From assembly GCA_001896725.1 (NCBI GenBank), contig MPPA01000033.1, positions 124,001-188,000 on the forward strand: 64,000 nucleotides of DNA, written 5' to 3'. Positions 38,070 to 48,503 of this stretch are shown one piece after another. Below the pieces are notes generated by a model. It was not told the DNA's origin, searched no databases, and saw nothing but the letters and a program-made list of their open reading frames with translations. Source of the stretch: Methanococcoides sp. EBM-47 (lineage in GTDB: Archaea > Halobacteriota > Methanosarcinia > Methanosarcinales > Methanosarcinaceae). Made by a program: the position numbers and the translations under genes. How positions within the stretch are numbered: the first letter of the stretch is position 1; every line of letters begins with the position of its first letter.

Positions 38070-38408
38070 ATGAAGATTATCGATGCAAAAAAAGCCACTA
38101 AACATGAGAACCCTCATGGTGTCTCTGTGAATAAATTGTATGATACAGAACATGCGCAGATCATGCACATGGAACTTAAGCCAGGGGAAGGTCTGAAAAA
38201 GCACTCCACACCTACAGATGTATGTTTTTACATCCTTGAAGGAAAAGGCATTGTGGAGATCGGAGAAGAACAGGAACTGGTTTCAAAGGATATGCTCATA
38301 GAAAGCCCTGCAAAGATACCTCATAGACTTATGAACGAGGGAACCGAGAATTTCCGTTTTCTGGTGATCAAGGCCCCACGGCAGACCGAAGCTACGAAGA
38401 TGATGTAA
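38070..38408 (+). CDS. Small single-domain cupin
   Basis: 112 residues with one cupin barrel: motif 1 approximated by GEGLKKHSTPTDVCFYILEG, and motif 2 by AKIPHRLMNEG, which retains one clear metal-type His. The exact substrate is unknown; such small cupins are often dioxygenases, isomerases or metal-binding sensors. It has its own ribosome site (AGGTGAT) and follows hcp by 19 bp, so a link with the redox or nitrogen stress response is plausible. A long T-rich tract 13 bp after the stop ends the unit. Confidence 0.85.
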   Translation: MKIIDAKKATKHENPHGVSVNKLYDTEHAQIMHMELKPGEGLKKHSTPTDVCFYILEGKGIVEIGEEQELVSKDMLIESPAKIPHRLMNEGTENFRFLVIKAPRQTEATKMM

Positions 38409-38420
38409 CAACCTACACAG

Positions 38421-38445
38421 TTATTTTTATTTTGTTTTCTTTTTT
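38421..38445 (+). terminator. T-rich terminator of hcp-cupin
   Basis: TTATTTTTATTTTGTTTTC and a further TTTTTT begin 13 bp after the cupin stop: a classic archaeal T-tract terminator. The remaining gap to hsp20 shows no gene. Confidence 0.65.
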
Positions 38446-38625
38446 GGACCTTTATAACATTTAGCAGGTAAGCTAGTTACTTTGTTTGACCTCTTTTAAA
38501 GGAATAGAAAGATCTCATTTAGCTTGCTCTGGGAATAACATCTATCTGACTTGTAAAAGAACTAAAAACCGATAAAAGATGAATGAAAAATATAACAACA
38601 AAAGTGCAGATAATGCTCTTTGATC

Positions 38626-39123
38626 TTATTCTGGGCAAGTTCTTTTGAGGGATATCTCAAAAACGCCATTCCTGCAAGTAAATACTGCAGTATCCGGATC
38701 AACCGGTACAGGCAGTTCCAACTTTTTTGAGTATCCAAAACAGGGTGCTATGACCACAAGCTCCACTGAATTTGCAGAAGGAGAGAACTCCACATATTTT
38801 TCATCCACGCCAAGCTCTGCGGTCACATACACTGTGTCTTCGGTTTCAAAGACCTCGACCATTGGCTCAGTATTATTGATATAGATGTCCCCTTCTTCAT
38901 ACTCATCGTCCTCTGAAAAAGAAGAGTGGGCAATTTTGAAACCTTGTATGTCAGGCTTTTCACCGACCTTCTGAAAGACGGTATAGCCATAGATAAAGGA
39001 CTCACCAAGGTCATCAGCATCTCTGGAGAACATGGACAGCAAGTGCTGGATAAGCTGTTCGATGTCTATGATCGGGCTCTTATCAAAATTCTCATCGAAA
39101 GGATGCTTTTTCTTGTCGTCCAT
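38626..39123 (-). CDS. Hsp20/alpha-crystallin-like protein
   Basis: 165 residues. The C-terminal 85 residues form an alpha-crystallin-like beta domain (PMVEVFETEDTVYVTAELGV, then LELPVPVDPDTAVFTCRNGV, and FEISLKR). The N-terminal 75 residues are acidic and variable (IIDIEQLIQHLLSMFSRDA). The terminal I-x-I oligomerisation motif of classical Hsp20 is absent, as in many short archaeal relatives. It is probably a holdase or a related assembly protein in the cytoplasm. A ribosome site GGAG precedes the ATG. Its TATA box lies inside an inverted repeat that is shared with the TPR gene promoter. Confidence 0.8.
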   Translation of the reverse strand: MDDKKKHPFDENFDKSPIIDIEQLIQHLLSMFSRDADDLGESFIYGYTVFQKVGEKPDIQGFKIAHSSFSEDDEYEEGDIYINNTEPMVEVFETEDTVYVTAELGVDEKYVEFSPSANSVELVVIAPCFGYSKKLELPVPVDPDTAVFTCRNGVFEISLKRTCPE

Positions 39124-39180
39124 ATAATAGCTCCTTTGTAGGCTCTTAGCAAATCAAGTTACTGACCTACTTATCCCCAT

Positions 39181-39202
39181 TTGTTCTAATTTATACGAAC
39201 AA
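39181..39202 (-). promoter_or_regulatory. hsp20 promoter inside inverted repeat TTGTTC-N10-GAACAA
   Basis: Half-sites TTGTTC (39181-39186) and GAACAA (39197-39202) flank the coding-strand core GTATAAATTA, a good TATA box, 58 bp before the hsp20 start. A protein bound to the repeat would block TBP, so a repressor site is the simplest reading. The element matches the TPR-gene element (22266-22287) in 18 of 22 positions. On the plus strand a separate TATA-like GTATATAAAGATA follows at about 39206. Confidence 0.6.
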
Positions 39203-39378
39203 GTGGTATATAAAGATATACTTTCAGCACATTCTTACGATAGTAGAGCGCTGTATATCCCTATGTAAATACATACCGCTATACAATAAACATGTTTCGC
39301 CCATGAGATCAAAATTAGTGGTAACATTTCCCATAGACCTATATCAGAGCATGACAAATACTATAGTGGAGTGGTTTT

Positions 39379-39771
39379 ATGAAGATCGATACGAACCTTG
39401 CGGTCGAGCTGATAGACATCACAGACAATGTGATAGAAGAAGTTAACAAAAGTACAATACTTAATGGCATATGTGTTGTAAGTACGCCTCACACAACCAC
39501 TGCCATTATCATTAATGAGAATGAACCAGGATTGCTATCCGATATGTTCGATCTGCTTAACAAGCTGGTACCTCCTGGAGCAGGTTATAAGCACGATCGT
39601 ATAGACAGCAATGCTGATTCTCATCTGCGGGCTATGCTCCTGAGGTCCAGTGAAACGATACCTATCATGGACGGAAAGCTTGCACTTGGCACATGGCAAA
39701 GGATATTCTTTGTGGAACTTGACGGACCTCGCCAGAGAAGGGTAAATATCACACTGATCAGACAAACGTAA
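39379..39771 (+). CDS. YjbQ/UPF0047 family protein
   Basis: 130 residues of the UPF0047 (YjbQ) family, sometimes annotated as secondary thiamine-phosphate synthase. Conserved segments are VVSTPHTTTAIIINENEPGL, with the conserved His, the HDRIDSNADSHLRAMLL block, and the C-terminal LGTWQRIFFVELDGPRQR. The physiological role is unproven. It stands alone; its promoter region is the 255-bp gap shared with divergent hsp20. Confidence 0.92.
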   Translation: MKIDTNLAVELIDITDNVIEEVNKSTILNGICVVSTPHTTTAIIINENEPGLLSDMFDLLNKLVPPGAGYKHDRIDSNADSHLRAMLLRSSETIPIMDGKLALGTWQRIFFVELDGPRQRRVNITLIRQT

Positions 39772-39798
39772 AGTGCACGTGAAAAAGAAGTTAATTGC

Positions 39799-39978
39799 TT
39801 ATTCAGCAGAATAATAGCAACGTTTAGGGGAAATTATCTTGCCTTCCTTTTTAAGGACACTGATGATCTTACTCACTTCCTTGCTGTCGATATCTGTCAT
39901 CTTGGCAATATCTCCCGGCCTTAGTGGCTTTCCAGCGTTCTTCATTGCTTCAAGTACGATCTGTGTATTATCGGTCAT
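39799..39978 (-). CDS. Small winged-helix DNA-binding protein
   Basis: About 59 residues: MTDNTQIVLEAMKNAGKPLR, then PGDIAKMTDIDSKEVSKIIS and VLKKEGKIISPKRCYYS. This is a complete minimal winged helix (three helices and a wing) of the MarR/ArsR-like superfamily, with no sensor domain. It is typical of short methanogen regulators. Start choice: an upstream frame extension to 40047 exists, but a GGAG site lies 7 nt before the ATG at 39978. It converges on yjbQ and is followed upstream by a membrane protein gene. Targets are unknown. Confidence 0.8.
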   Translation of the reverse strand: MTDNTQIVLEAMKNAGKPLRPGDIAKMTDIDSKEVSKIISVLKKEGKIISPKRCYYSAE

Positions 39979-40049
39979 AGAACATCTCCGTGATGTATTA
40001 GGTTGAGCATACATAAAAATATTAGGTCCGGTTTTGGTAAAAGGCAAAT

Positions 40050-40559
40050 TTATCTTCTCATAGCTATATGCATACAGCGCTCCATTTCTTCTGGCTTTTG
40101 TGATCCAATGAGCAGATTTTTTCCATCATTGAACTCCAGTTGCACCCCACGATCCCCACTCACATTGTATGCCCTGCCCTTAGATCCATAACGTATACCC
40201 CATCCTCCGTATTCTTTCAGTGGAGAGTACACCCGTATCTTATAACTGGCTATACTTTCATATGGATAACGTCTATAAGAAAAATGAAAAGGATAGAAGC
40301 ATATATACAGCCCGTCCTGTCGTACTTCAGTTATAAGCTTAAGGGAATACATGAACAGAGGCAATATCACCCCAAAAATAACAAGGAGCAATGACATCTC
40401 AGTATCAGATGCTGGGTTTTCACCGAAGGGTCTGCCAAAGACCAATTGCTGTATGGCACCATACCATATCATAGAGGTGGATATAAAGACCAGTAACCAT
40501 AGCCACCATTGATCGAAACGCTGCACTTCCCTGAAAAGGACGGTATCTTCCGAGCTCAT
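40050..40559 (-). CDS. Two-helix membrane protein with PH-like cytosolic domain
   Basis: 169 residues, no named family recognised with confidence. Two hydrophobic helices (WWLWLLVFISTSMIWYGA and LLLVIFGVILPLFMYSL) are followed by a beta-rich region (GLYICFYPFHFSYRRYPYES to GVQLEFNDGKNLLIGSQKPE), the layout of small bacterial PH-like or DUF6141-type proteins. The start follows ribosome-site-like sequence only weakly. It lies 71 bp upstream of the winged-helix gene on the same strand, possibly as a pair. Confidence 0.6.
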   Translation of the reverse strand: MSSEDTVLFREVQRFDQWWLWLLVFISTSMIWYGAIQQLVFGRPFGENPASDTEMSLLLVIFGVILPLFMYSLKLITEVRQDGLYICFYPFHFSYRRYPYESIASYKIRVYSPLKEYGGWGIRYGSKGRAYNVSGDRGVQLEFNDGKNLLIGSQKPEEMERCMHIAMRR

Positions 40560-40750
40560 AACAATATGAGCAATGGATCTTGAATATGAATTTTGTGGTG
40601 TAACAAGTATTTATAGATAAGTTTTCCAGTTTATCGCTGCCCAGCCCAAGTGCATATAATTCATCTGGAATAAATGCGGATATGATCAGCACGAAATCCA
40701 TGCAAAGTTCAATACCTTCAGCTCTATTATTTGCTTGTTATGATCTCATA

Positions 40751-41689
40751 TCATGGAGCTAACTGTAGCAGGATGATCAATATTGTAAACCTGACAAGCA
40801 CACTAATGCCTACTGATATTCCTACTATCTTTGTACCAACTTTCGCTCCAAACAGCGATACATATCTGGGAAGAAGTGACCTTATACCAAACATTGGTAA
40901 CATGAACATGCTCCCCAGCATAAGTACTATCATTGCCTGCACAGGAGAGATCCCATTGTCGCTCAGCATTGGTCCAAGCAATGAGATCCCCATGATAGGG
41001 CTTGCTATATAGGTCGTGAGAGGAACTATACTTTCAGAAGGGATGTGAAAGATATTTGCAAGTGGCAGAACGCTGAAAACTTCAAAGGCCCCATTTTCCC
41101 TCAAATAGAAAACAATTGTTGTCATAGCCAGATACACTGATGCTATTTTTATGAACAGACGTTTCTCTTTTGCAAATGTTCTCTTTATCGCATCATTAAA
41201 GGAAACTCTTTTCTGGGTTACTGTATCGGTCATCCTGCAGTTGTTTTTCTTAAGTAACAGCTTACTAAGGATGATCACTATTGAGATCTTCACTATTGCT
41301 GTAATTATAAATACGCCTACATAGAAGCCGCCTACAAAGTACCCAAGGGCTGGTAGTACTATTGGTATCTGATATGTAAGTATCTCTCTTATATATGCCG
41401 GAGTGCTGTTAAGCAGGGCGCATAACATTGCCTCTCTATCGTTTATACAGCCGCTGTTGCGGACCTGTACCACCATGCTATTAGCAGCAACTGCTGATCC
41501 CAGAGAGACCACAAATGCTGAAGCACAGCTATCCGGAAGATTGGTATGACGAAAAAGAGGACCAGCCACTATGGATAATCTTTGCATCAGTCCCAGCTCT
41601 ATTAGAAGTCCCGTGCCAAAAAGTCCCAATGCTATTGTTATCAGTATCGGGATAGCAAAATCGAGAACTCTGAGCAGAAGATCGAGCAT
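40751..41689 (-). CDS. Nucleoside-recognition (Gate) domain membrane protein
   Basis: 312 residues with about eight transmembrane helices. The segments SCASAFVVSLGSAVAANSMV and YIASPIMGISLLGPMLSDNG are characteristic of the Gate/nucleoside recognition family (related to SpmA/SpmB and the FeoB Gate). The family probably includes transporters; the substrate is not established. It stands alone, divergent from trm112. Confidence 0.8.
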   Translation of the reverse strand: MLDLLLRVLDFAIPILITIALGLFGTGLLIELGLMQRLSIVAGPLFRHTNLPDSCASAFVVSLGSAVAANSMVVQVRNSGCINDREAMLCALLNSTPAYIREILTYQIPIVLPALGYFVGGFYVGVFIITAIVKISIVIILSKLLLKKNNCRMTDTVTQKRVSFNDAIKRTFAKEKRLFIKIASVYLAMTTIVFYLRENGAFEVFSVLPLANIFHIPSESIVPLTTYIASPIMGISLLGPMLSDNGISPVQAMIVLMLGSMFMLPMFGIRSLLPRYVSLFGAKVGTKIVGISVGISVLVRFTILIILLQLAP

Positions 41690-41792
41690 GCAAATATGTA
41701 ATGGATAGTATCTAGATTAATGTATCTGGTCCTTGATATTTCACCAAAACCTTGATATTTACTGTAATGTATGTTGGTGATGGTGAACAGCT

Positions 41793-41975
41793 GTGAAAGA
41801 GGACCTGATGGAGATTCTTGCATGTCCTTTATGTAAAGGTGACCTTGTTCTGAACGTGCAGAGCAAAGAGGAGGACGAAATTATAACAGGTACATTGTAC
41901 TGTGAAAAATGTAATGAATATTATCCTATAGATGATGGCATACCTAATATGCTACCCCCACAGCTGAGGAAATGA
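41793..41975 (+). CDS. trm112: Trm112-like methyltransferase activator
   Basis: 60 residues with the zinc ribbon CPLC (residues 11-14) and CEKC, and the closing YYPIDDGIPNMLPP that defines Trm112/UPF0434-type proteins. In archaea Trm112 stabilises and activates several tRNA, rRNA and protein methyltransferases. The start is GTG at 41793, with GGTGA 6 nt upstream; this yields MKEDLMEILACP, the normal family N-terminus. An ATG at 41808 would cut into the fold. It begins a probable trm112-membrane protein-pyrG unit. Confidence 0.9.
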   Translation: MKEDLMEILACPLCKGDLVLNVQSKEEDEIITGTLYCEKCNEYYPIDDGIPNMLPPQLRK

Positions 41976-41986
41976 GGTAAGGTAAA

Positions 41987-42655
41987 TTGCAGGTAGTTCA
42001 TATTAACAGACTGGAGCTAAATTCCATTGAATTCGATACGGAATCTATGGAGATACCTCTCTCCCCAGGGGAAGAACAGAGCTTTGAGATAGTGATCATT
42101 AATTACAGTTCACCAACCCATGTACATATTTCTGTAAGTGATACTTTAAAGCATAATGTTGTAATACTTGAGGATAATCCATACGTGACCCATGAAGATT
42201 ATATCCCTGTGGTGGTCAGAATTCCTTTTGACGGCAAAAAGATCTATCAGGGAGATGTGTATGTAACTGTTAGCCACGGTGCAAAGAAAAGTAGTTTCTC
42301 TATGATCCTTGGTCAGCCTCTTGGTAGCAAGGATGCAAATTGTGTCCAGATAGATGATTCCCTCTCAGCACCTAATGAGATCTATGTAAAGAACAAGAGG
42401 TCTACAGGTACCTGGAAAGAGCAGCTTCCAAGTATATCGGCAGGAGTGTTGAAAAACGGTTATGAACATATGGTCTCAAAGGTCACGTTATTTCTTTCAG
42501 GGATCCTGCTGCTCCTTTTATTCATCCTGACCGTCTCAAGCATATTTGCAAATGGGATCAGTCCTGCGCTAGGTTTTTATTTAGCGATTGTCTTATCGAT
42601 ACTTTTCACAGCTTTCTGTGTATATCTCTTACTAAAACTTCCAATATTCAAATGA
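41987..42655 (+). CDS. Membrane-anchored protein with N-terminal beta domain
   Basis: 222 residues. The first 150 residues are beta-rich (LELNSIEFDTESMEIPLSPG, FEIVIINYSSPTHVHISVSD), resembling a CARDB/NEW3-like domain of the DUF7524 type. Two transmembrane helices close the protein (VTLFLSGILLLLLFILTVSS and GFYLAIVLSILFTAFCVYLL). There is no signal peptide, so the beta domain may face either side. The start is TTG at 41987, supported by AGGTAAGG just upstream. Its constant neighbourhood with pyrG is suggestive, but I cannot assign a function. Confidence 0.65.
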   Translation: MQVVHINRLELNSIEFDTESMEIPLSPGEEQSFEIVIINYSSPTHVHISVSDTLKHNVVILEDNPYVTHEDYIPVVVRIPFDGKKIYQGDVYVTVSHGAKKSSFSMILGQPLGSKDANCVQIDDSLSAPNEIYVKNKRSTGTWKEQLPSISAGVLKNGYEHMVSKVTLFLSGILLLLLFILTVSSIFANGISPALGFYLAIVLSILFTAFCVYLLLKLPIFK

Positions 42656-42664
42656 TCTGGATAG

Positions 42665-45585
<2,921 letters not shown>

Positions 45586-45769
45586 GAATGGCACTATTGT
45601 TCTGGGAGTATATCAATGATATCCCTTTCCATAACAGGTCGTTCAATACAGACTATGGACATTTCTCTTAAGATATCTAAAAAGATTAGTTTTTCATTTG
45701 CTTATAACAGACCAAAATGGATAGATATATGATGTTGGATGTTTAAAATGCATATTTCTGTTATACTGA

Positions 45770-46747
45770 TCATTTATTTTGTTCTTTATCAAGTTCCTTT
45801 TTTATTATGTTTTCTTCTTTTTTATACTTCATGAGCATAGAATTGTGAATATTTTCATCGATGATCTTTTCCCTAAGGTCCGAATCAATTGCTGAAAGGA
45901 CTTTTTGTACTGCAGCATACCTGTATCTCAGTTCCTGGACATCTGTCCCTTTATGCATATCTTTTTCCCTTTTATTCAAATAGACAGCACTGCCAAGGGC
46001 TAACAAACCGATGGAGAAGAAAAAAGCAGACAGACGCATGGGACCCTTTGATACCTTTGCATTTACTGTGGACACCGTGATCTTGTCGAAGGATGGATGA
46101 GAGAATAAAAAAGTCGTGATATTACCCTCACGCCTGGAGTTAGAAGATAATGGCATTCCACTCCCGTCAAATAGCACAGGATCAAAACCCTGATCAGTTT
46201 TCACGTTCAGCACAAGGGAGTGGATCAAAGCTGGCTGATATTCTGGTACTGTGAGCATTTTGGTGAACTGCCCACCAGACCTTTGAGGTAAAAGATAGAC
46301 CAGATTATACAACCGTGGCCGCCCTGATGATGCAGAGGTGATATTACTACTAAAAAAGAGAATATTTTCCATCTGGTCGTATTCTATATCCGTTATGGAA
46401 GTGGCATCAGACATATCCTGTTCTTGAAAAAGCATTATCGTAGAATCTGCTGGAACCGAGATACCTATCATATTAATATTTGTAATATTTGAATTACCGG
46501 GCAGAAGGGTCCATGTTTCCTGTACAATTATCCCAGCTGCAGAGCTCATATCAATATCAAGGATATACTGCTGAAAAGAAATATCAGCAGGACCAGTATC
46601 ATTTATGATGGTTGGCATGGTTGTGTTATCTGCTGCACACACATGGGACAATAGTACTAGGCATACGCTAATGAACAGCCATCGTCTAAAGCATACAAAG
46701 ATCCTCTGAGATGCTGTCTCCGGAGAAAGATGAATATTCGTGAGCAT
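45770..46747 (-). CDS. Surface protein with signal peptide and C-terminal membrane anchor
   Basis: 325 residues, family not recognised. A hydrophobic RWLFISVCLVLLSHVCAAD near residues 23-40 is a signal sequence. The ectodomain (about 40-230) is beta-rich, with several N-X-S/T sequons (ADNTT, NITNIN, NITSASS, NITTF). A transmembrane helix (LSAFFFSIGLLALGSAVYL) is followed by a 75-residue charged cytosolic tail (REKDMHKGTDVQELRYRYAA, predicted helical). The gene stands alone and is divergent from ftsZ across 505 bp. The topology suggests a sensor- or adhesion-type membrane protein, but no function can be read. Confidence 0.65.
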   Translation of the reverse strand: MLTNIHLSPETASQRIFVCFRRWLFISVCLVLLSHVCAADNTTMPTIINDTGPADISFQQYILDIDMSSAAGIIVQETWTLLPGNSNITNINMIGISVPADSTIMLFQEQDMSDATSITDIEYDQMENILFFSSNITSASSGRPRLYNLVYLLPQRSGGQFTKMLTVPEYQPALIHSLVLNVKTDQGFDPVLFDGSGMPLSSNSRREGNITTFLFSHPSFDKITVSTVNAKVSKGPMRLSAFFFSIGLLALGSAVYLNKREKDMHKGTDVQELRYRYAAVQKVLSAIDSDLREKIIDENIHNSMLMKYKKEENIIKKELDKEQNK

Positions 46748-46861
46748 GTCTCTTTTAGTGAACTCATATGCGACAATTGTTATATGCTTTTGCTTTTAGT
46801 GCTGTCTGCCTTCATCGACAAACACATATATATAGCAATCTGTAAAATATAGCGCTGGTAA

Positions 46862-47080
46862 AGTTGTGTATGAGGATGATAGATATCGGATGATGGTGTT
46901 ATCCTTATAACCTTTAGTCTGAGATCTGTCTGATATCAGCAGACTCCCGCAAAAACGGAAGAGGACCTCACTTGAACTTCCGTCTGTTGCCCTGTATCAC
47001 GCTTAGCATCATGACGGTATAAAGAGAGATAAGGGAGAGGCAAGCTGCCCTGCATGTAGGTATGTGTGCTTACCTCGAAC
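46862..47080 (+). ncRNA. Candidate structured RNA or long leader upstream of ftsZ
   Basis: The 505-bp gap before ftsZ is too long for a simple promoter and has no open frame of note. A TATA-like CACATATATATAGC lies at about 46823-46836, which would place a start near 46862. Downstream are several short stems: AGTCTG/CAGACT (46916-46921 with 46940-46945, enclosing the palindrome CTGATATCAG), ACGGAAG/CTTCCGT (46955-46961 with 46977-46983), GGCA/TGCC (47039-47049) and AGGTA/TACCT (47058-47075). It matches no RNA family that I know. It may be an independent RNA or part of the ftsZ leader. Confidence 0.3.
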
Positions 47081-47110
47081 TTTAAATATAAATGCGTAAG
47101 TATAAAAACT
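47076..47110 (+). promoter_or_regulatory. Tandem TATA-like boxes before ftsZ
   Basis: CGAACTTTAAATATAAATG (47076-47094) fits a BRE plus TATA box, and GTATAAAAACTAG follows at about 47099-47111. Transcription would begin near 47115-47135, giving a leader of 115-140 nt before ftsZ. Confidence 0.5.
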
Positions 47111-47252
47111 AGTAGAAATATATAGTAGCACTGTAAGAGTAATGATATAATTCCATACAGAAGGAATTCGTGAAAGTCTGCATATTACAGCTATGTGGTC
47201 ATTCACATGTTCATTACACAAGTGTACTCAGTAATCCAACGAGGGGATGAAC

Positions 47253-48413
47253 GTGCAATCCATAGTACAGGAAGCATTAAAACACACAGAAAGGGATAGA
47301 GAGTATCGAAAAACAGTAGCAGTAGATGATCAGCTTGACGGCTTTGGAATGCCGCGTATAACGATCGTAGGCTGTGGTGGTGCAGGAAACAATACCATTA
47401 ACAGACTCTACAATATCGGCATAGAAGGTGCTGATACTATTGCTGTCAATACAGACAAACAGCATCTGGACAATATAAGAGCCGACAAGAAGATCCTAGT
47501 GGGTAAGACACTTACCCGCGGGCTTGGTGCCGGGGGCTATCCTGAAGTAGGCGCAAAGGCAGCAGAACTGGCCCGCGGTACGCTCGAAGACATATTCAAG
47601 GAAACAGACCTTGTGTTCATCACTGCAGGGATGGGTGGAGGAACCGGCACCGGTGTCGCACCTGTTGTAGCAGAGGTCGCAAAGGAACAAGGAGCCATAG
47701 TAGTAGGCATGGTCTCCAGTCCGTTCAGGGTCGAAAGGGCAAGGACCGTCAAGGCAGAAGAAGGGCTCGAGGACCTGCGCAAAGCTGCTGATACTGTAAT
47801 AGTGCTTGACAATAACAGATTGCTGGAATACGTACCAAACCTGCCTATAGAGCAGGCTTTCTCAGTAATGGACCAGCTCATTGCAGAAACAGTAAAAGGC
47901 ATTACCGAGACCATCACACAACCATCTCTCATTAATCTGGACTATGCAGACATAAGAGCGATCATGGGTTGTGGAGGCGTTGCTGTCATGCTCGTGGGAG
48001 AAAGTAAGAATCAGGATAAGAGCAATGATGTAGTACGTACTGCATTGAATCATCCCTTGCTGGATGTAGACTATAGAGGAGCTACAGGTAGCCTTGTACA
48101 TATTACAGGTGGTCCGGACCTCAGTCTAAAAGAAGCAGAAGAGATAGCTTCATCTCTTACATATGAACTTTCACCAAATGCCAATGTCATATGGGGTGCA
48201 AGGATAAGGGAAGACTACGAAGGCAAGGTTCGTGTGATGGCAATCATGACAGGGGTCCAGTCTGCACAGGTGCTTGGCCCTAGGAGTGCAGTAAATCCAA
48301 TGCCACTGACCGCAAGCAATAAACAGTCTGTTTATGGCCGGACACGCCAATCTGTAGTTGAGCCCCTTGGCCAGAGAAAGAATGGCGGGTCGATAATCGA
48401 TATAATAGGTTAA
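47253..48413 (+). CDS. ftsZ: Cell division protein FtsZ
   Basis: About 386 residues. The tubulin-like GTPase has the signature [14 protein letters not shown]; the N-terminal [17 protein letters not shown] binds nucleotide, and [17 protein letters not shown] carries the T7-loop region. It polymerises into the cytokinetic ring. The C-terminus ends GGSIIDIIG, a possible partner-binding peptide. Start choice: the ATG at 47247 is fused to its GAGGGG site with no spacer, whereas the GTG at 47253 is correctly spaced, so the GTG is preferred; the difference is two residues. A hairpin plus T-tract follows the stop. Confidence 0.95.
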   Translation: MQSIVQEALKHTERDREYRKTVAVDDQLDGFGMPRITIVGCGGAGNNTINRLYNIGIEGADTIAVNTDKQHLDNIRADKKILVGKTLTRGLGAGGYPEVGAKAAELARGTLEDIFKETDLVFITAGMGGGTGTGVAPVVAEVAKEQGAIVVGMVSSPFRVERARTVKAEEGLEDLRKAADTVIVLDNNRLLEYVPNLPIEQAFSVMDQLIAETVKGITETITQPSLINLDYADIRAIMGCGGVAVMLVGESKNQDKSNDVVRTALNHPLLDVDYRGATGSLVHITGGPDLSLKEAEEIASSLTYELSPNANVIWGARIREDYEGKVRVMAIMTGVQSAQVLGPRSAVNPMPLTASNKQSVYGRTRQSVVEPLGQRKNGGSIIDIIG

Positions 48414-48424
48414 GAACATAATTT

Positions 48425-48462
48425 CCGGGCCACAATGCTGCGCCTGGGCTTTTACTTTTTTT
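48425..48462 (+). terminator. Hairpin plus T-tract after ftsZ
   Basis: CCGGGC (48425-48430) can pair with GCCTGG (48442-48447) through five Watson-Crick pairs and one G-U pair. This is followed by CTTTTACTTTTTTT, closing the ftsZ transcript before the next gene. Confidence 0.55.
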
Positions 48463-48503
48463 AGAGCAGATATTCTTTTTAACTACCTGTACAATTAGGT
48501 TAC

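Noticed and set aside
46870-46940. C/D-box small RNA in the ftsZ upstream region (GATGATAG, GATGATGG and CTGA motifs)
   Set aside because: The order of boxes (two C-like then two D-like) and the spacing do not fit a C/D sRNA; only a generic structured-RNA candidate is kept.
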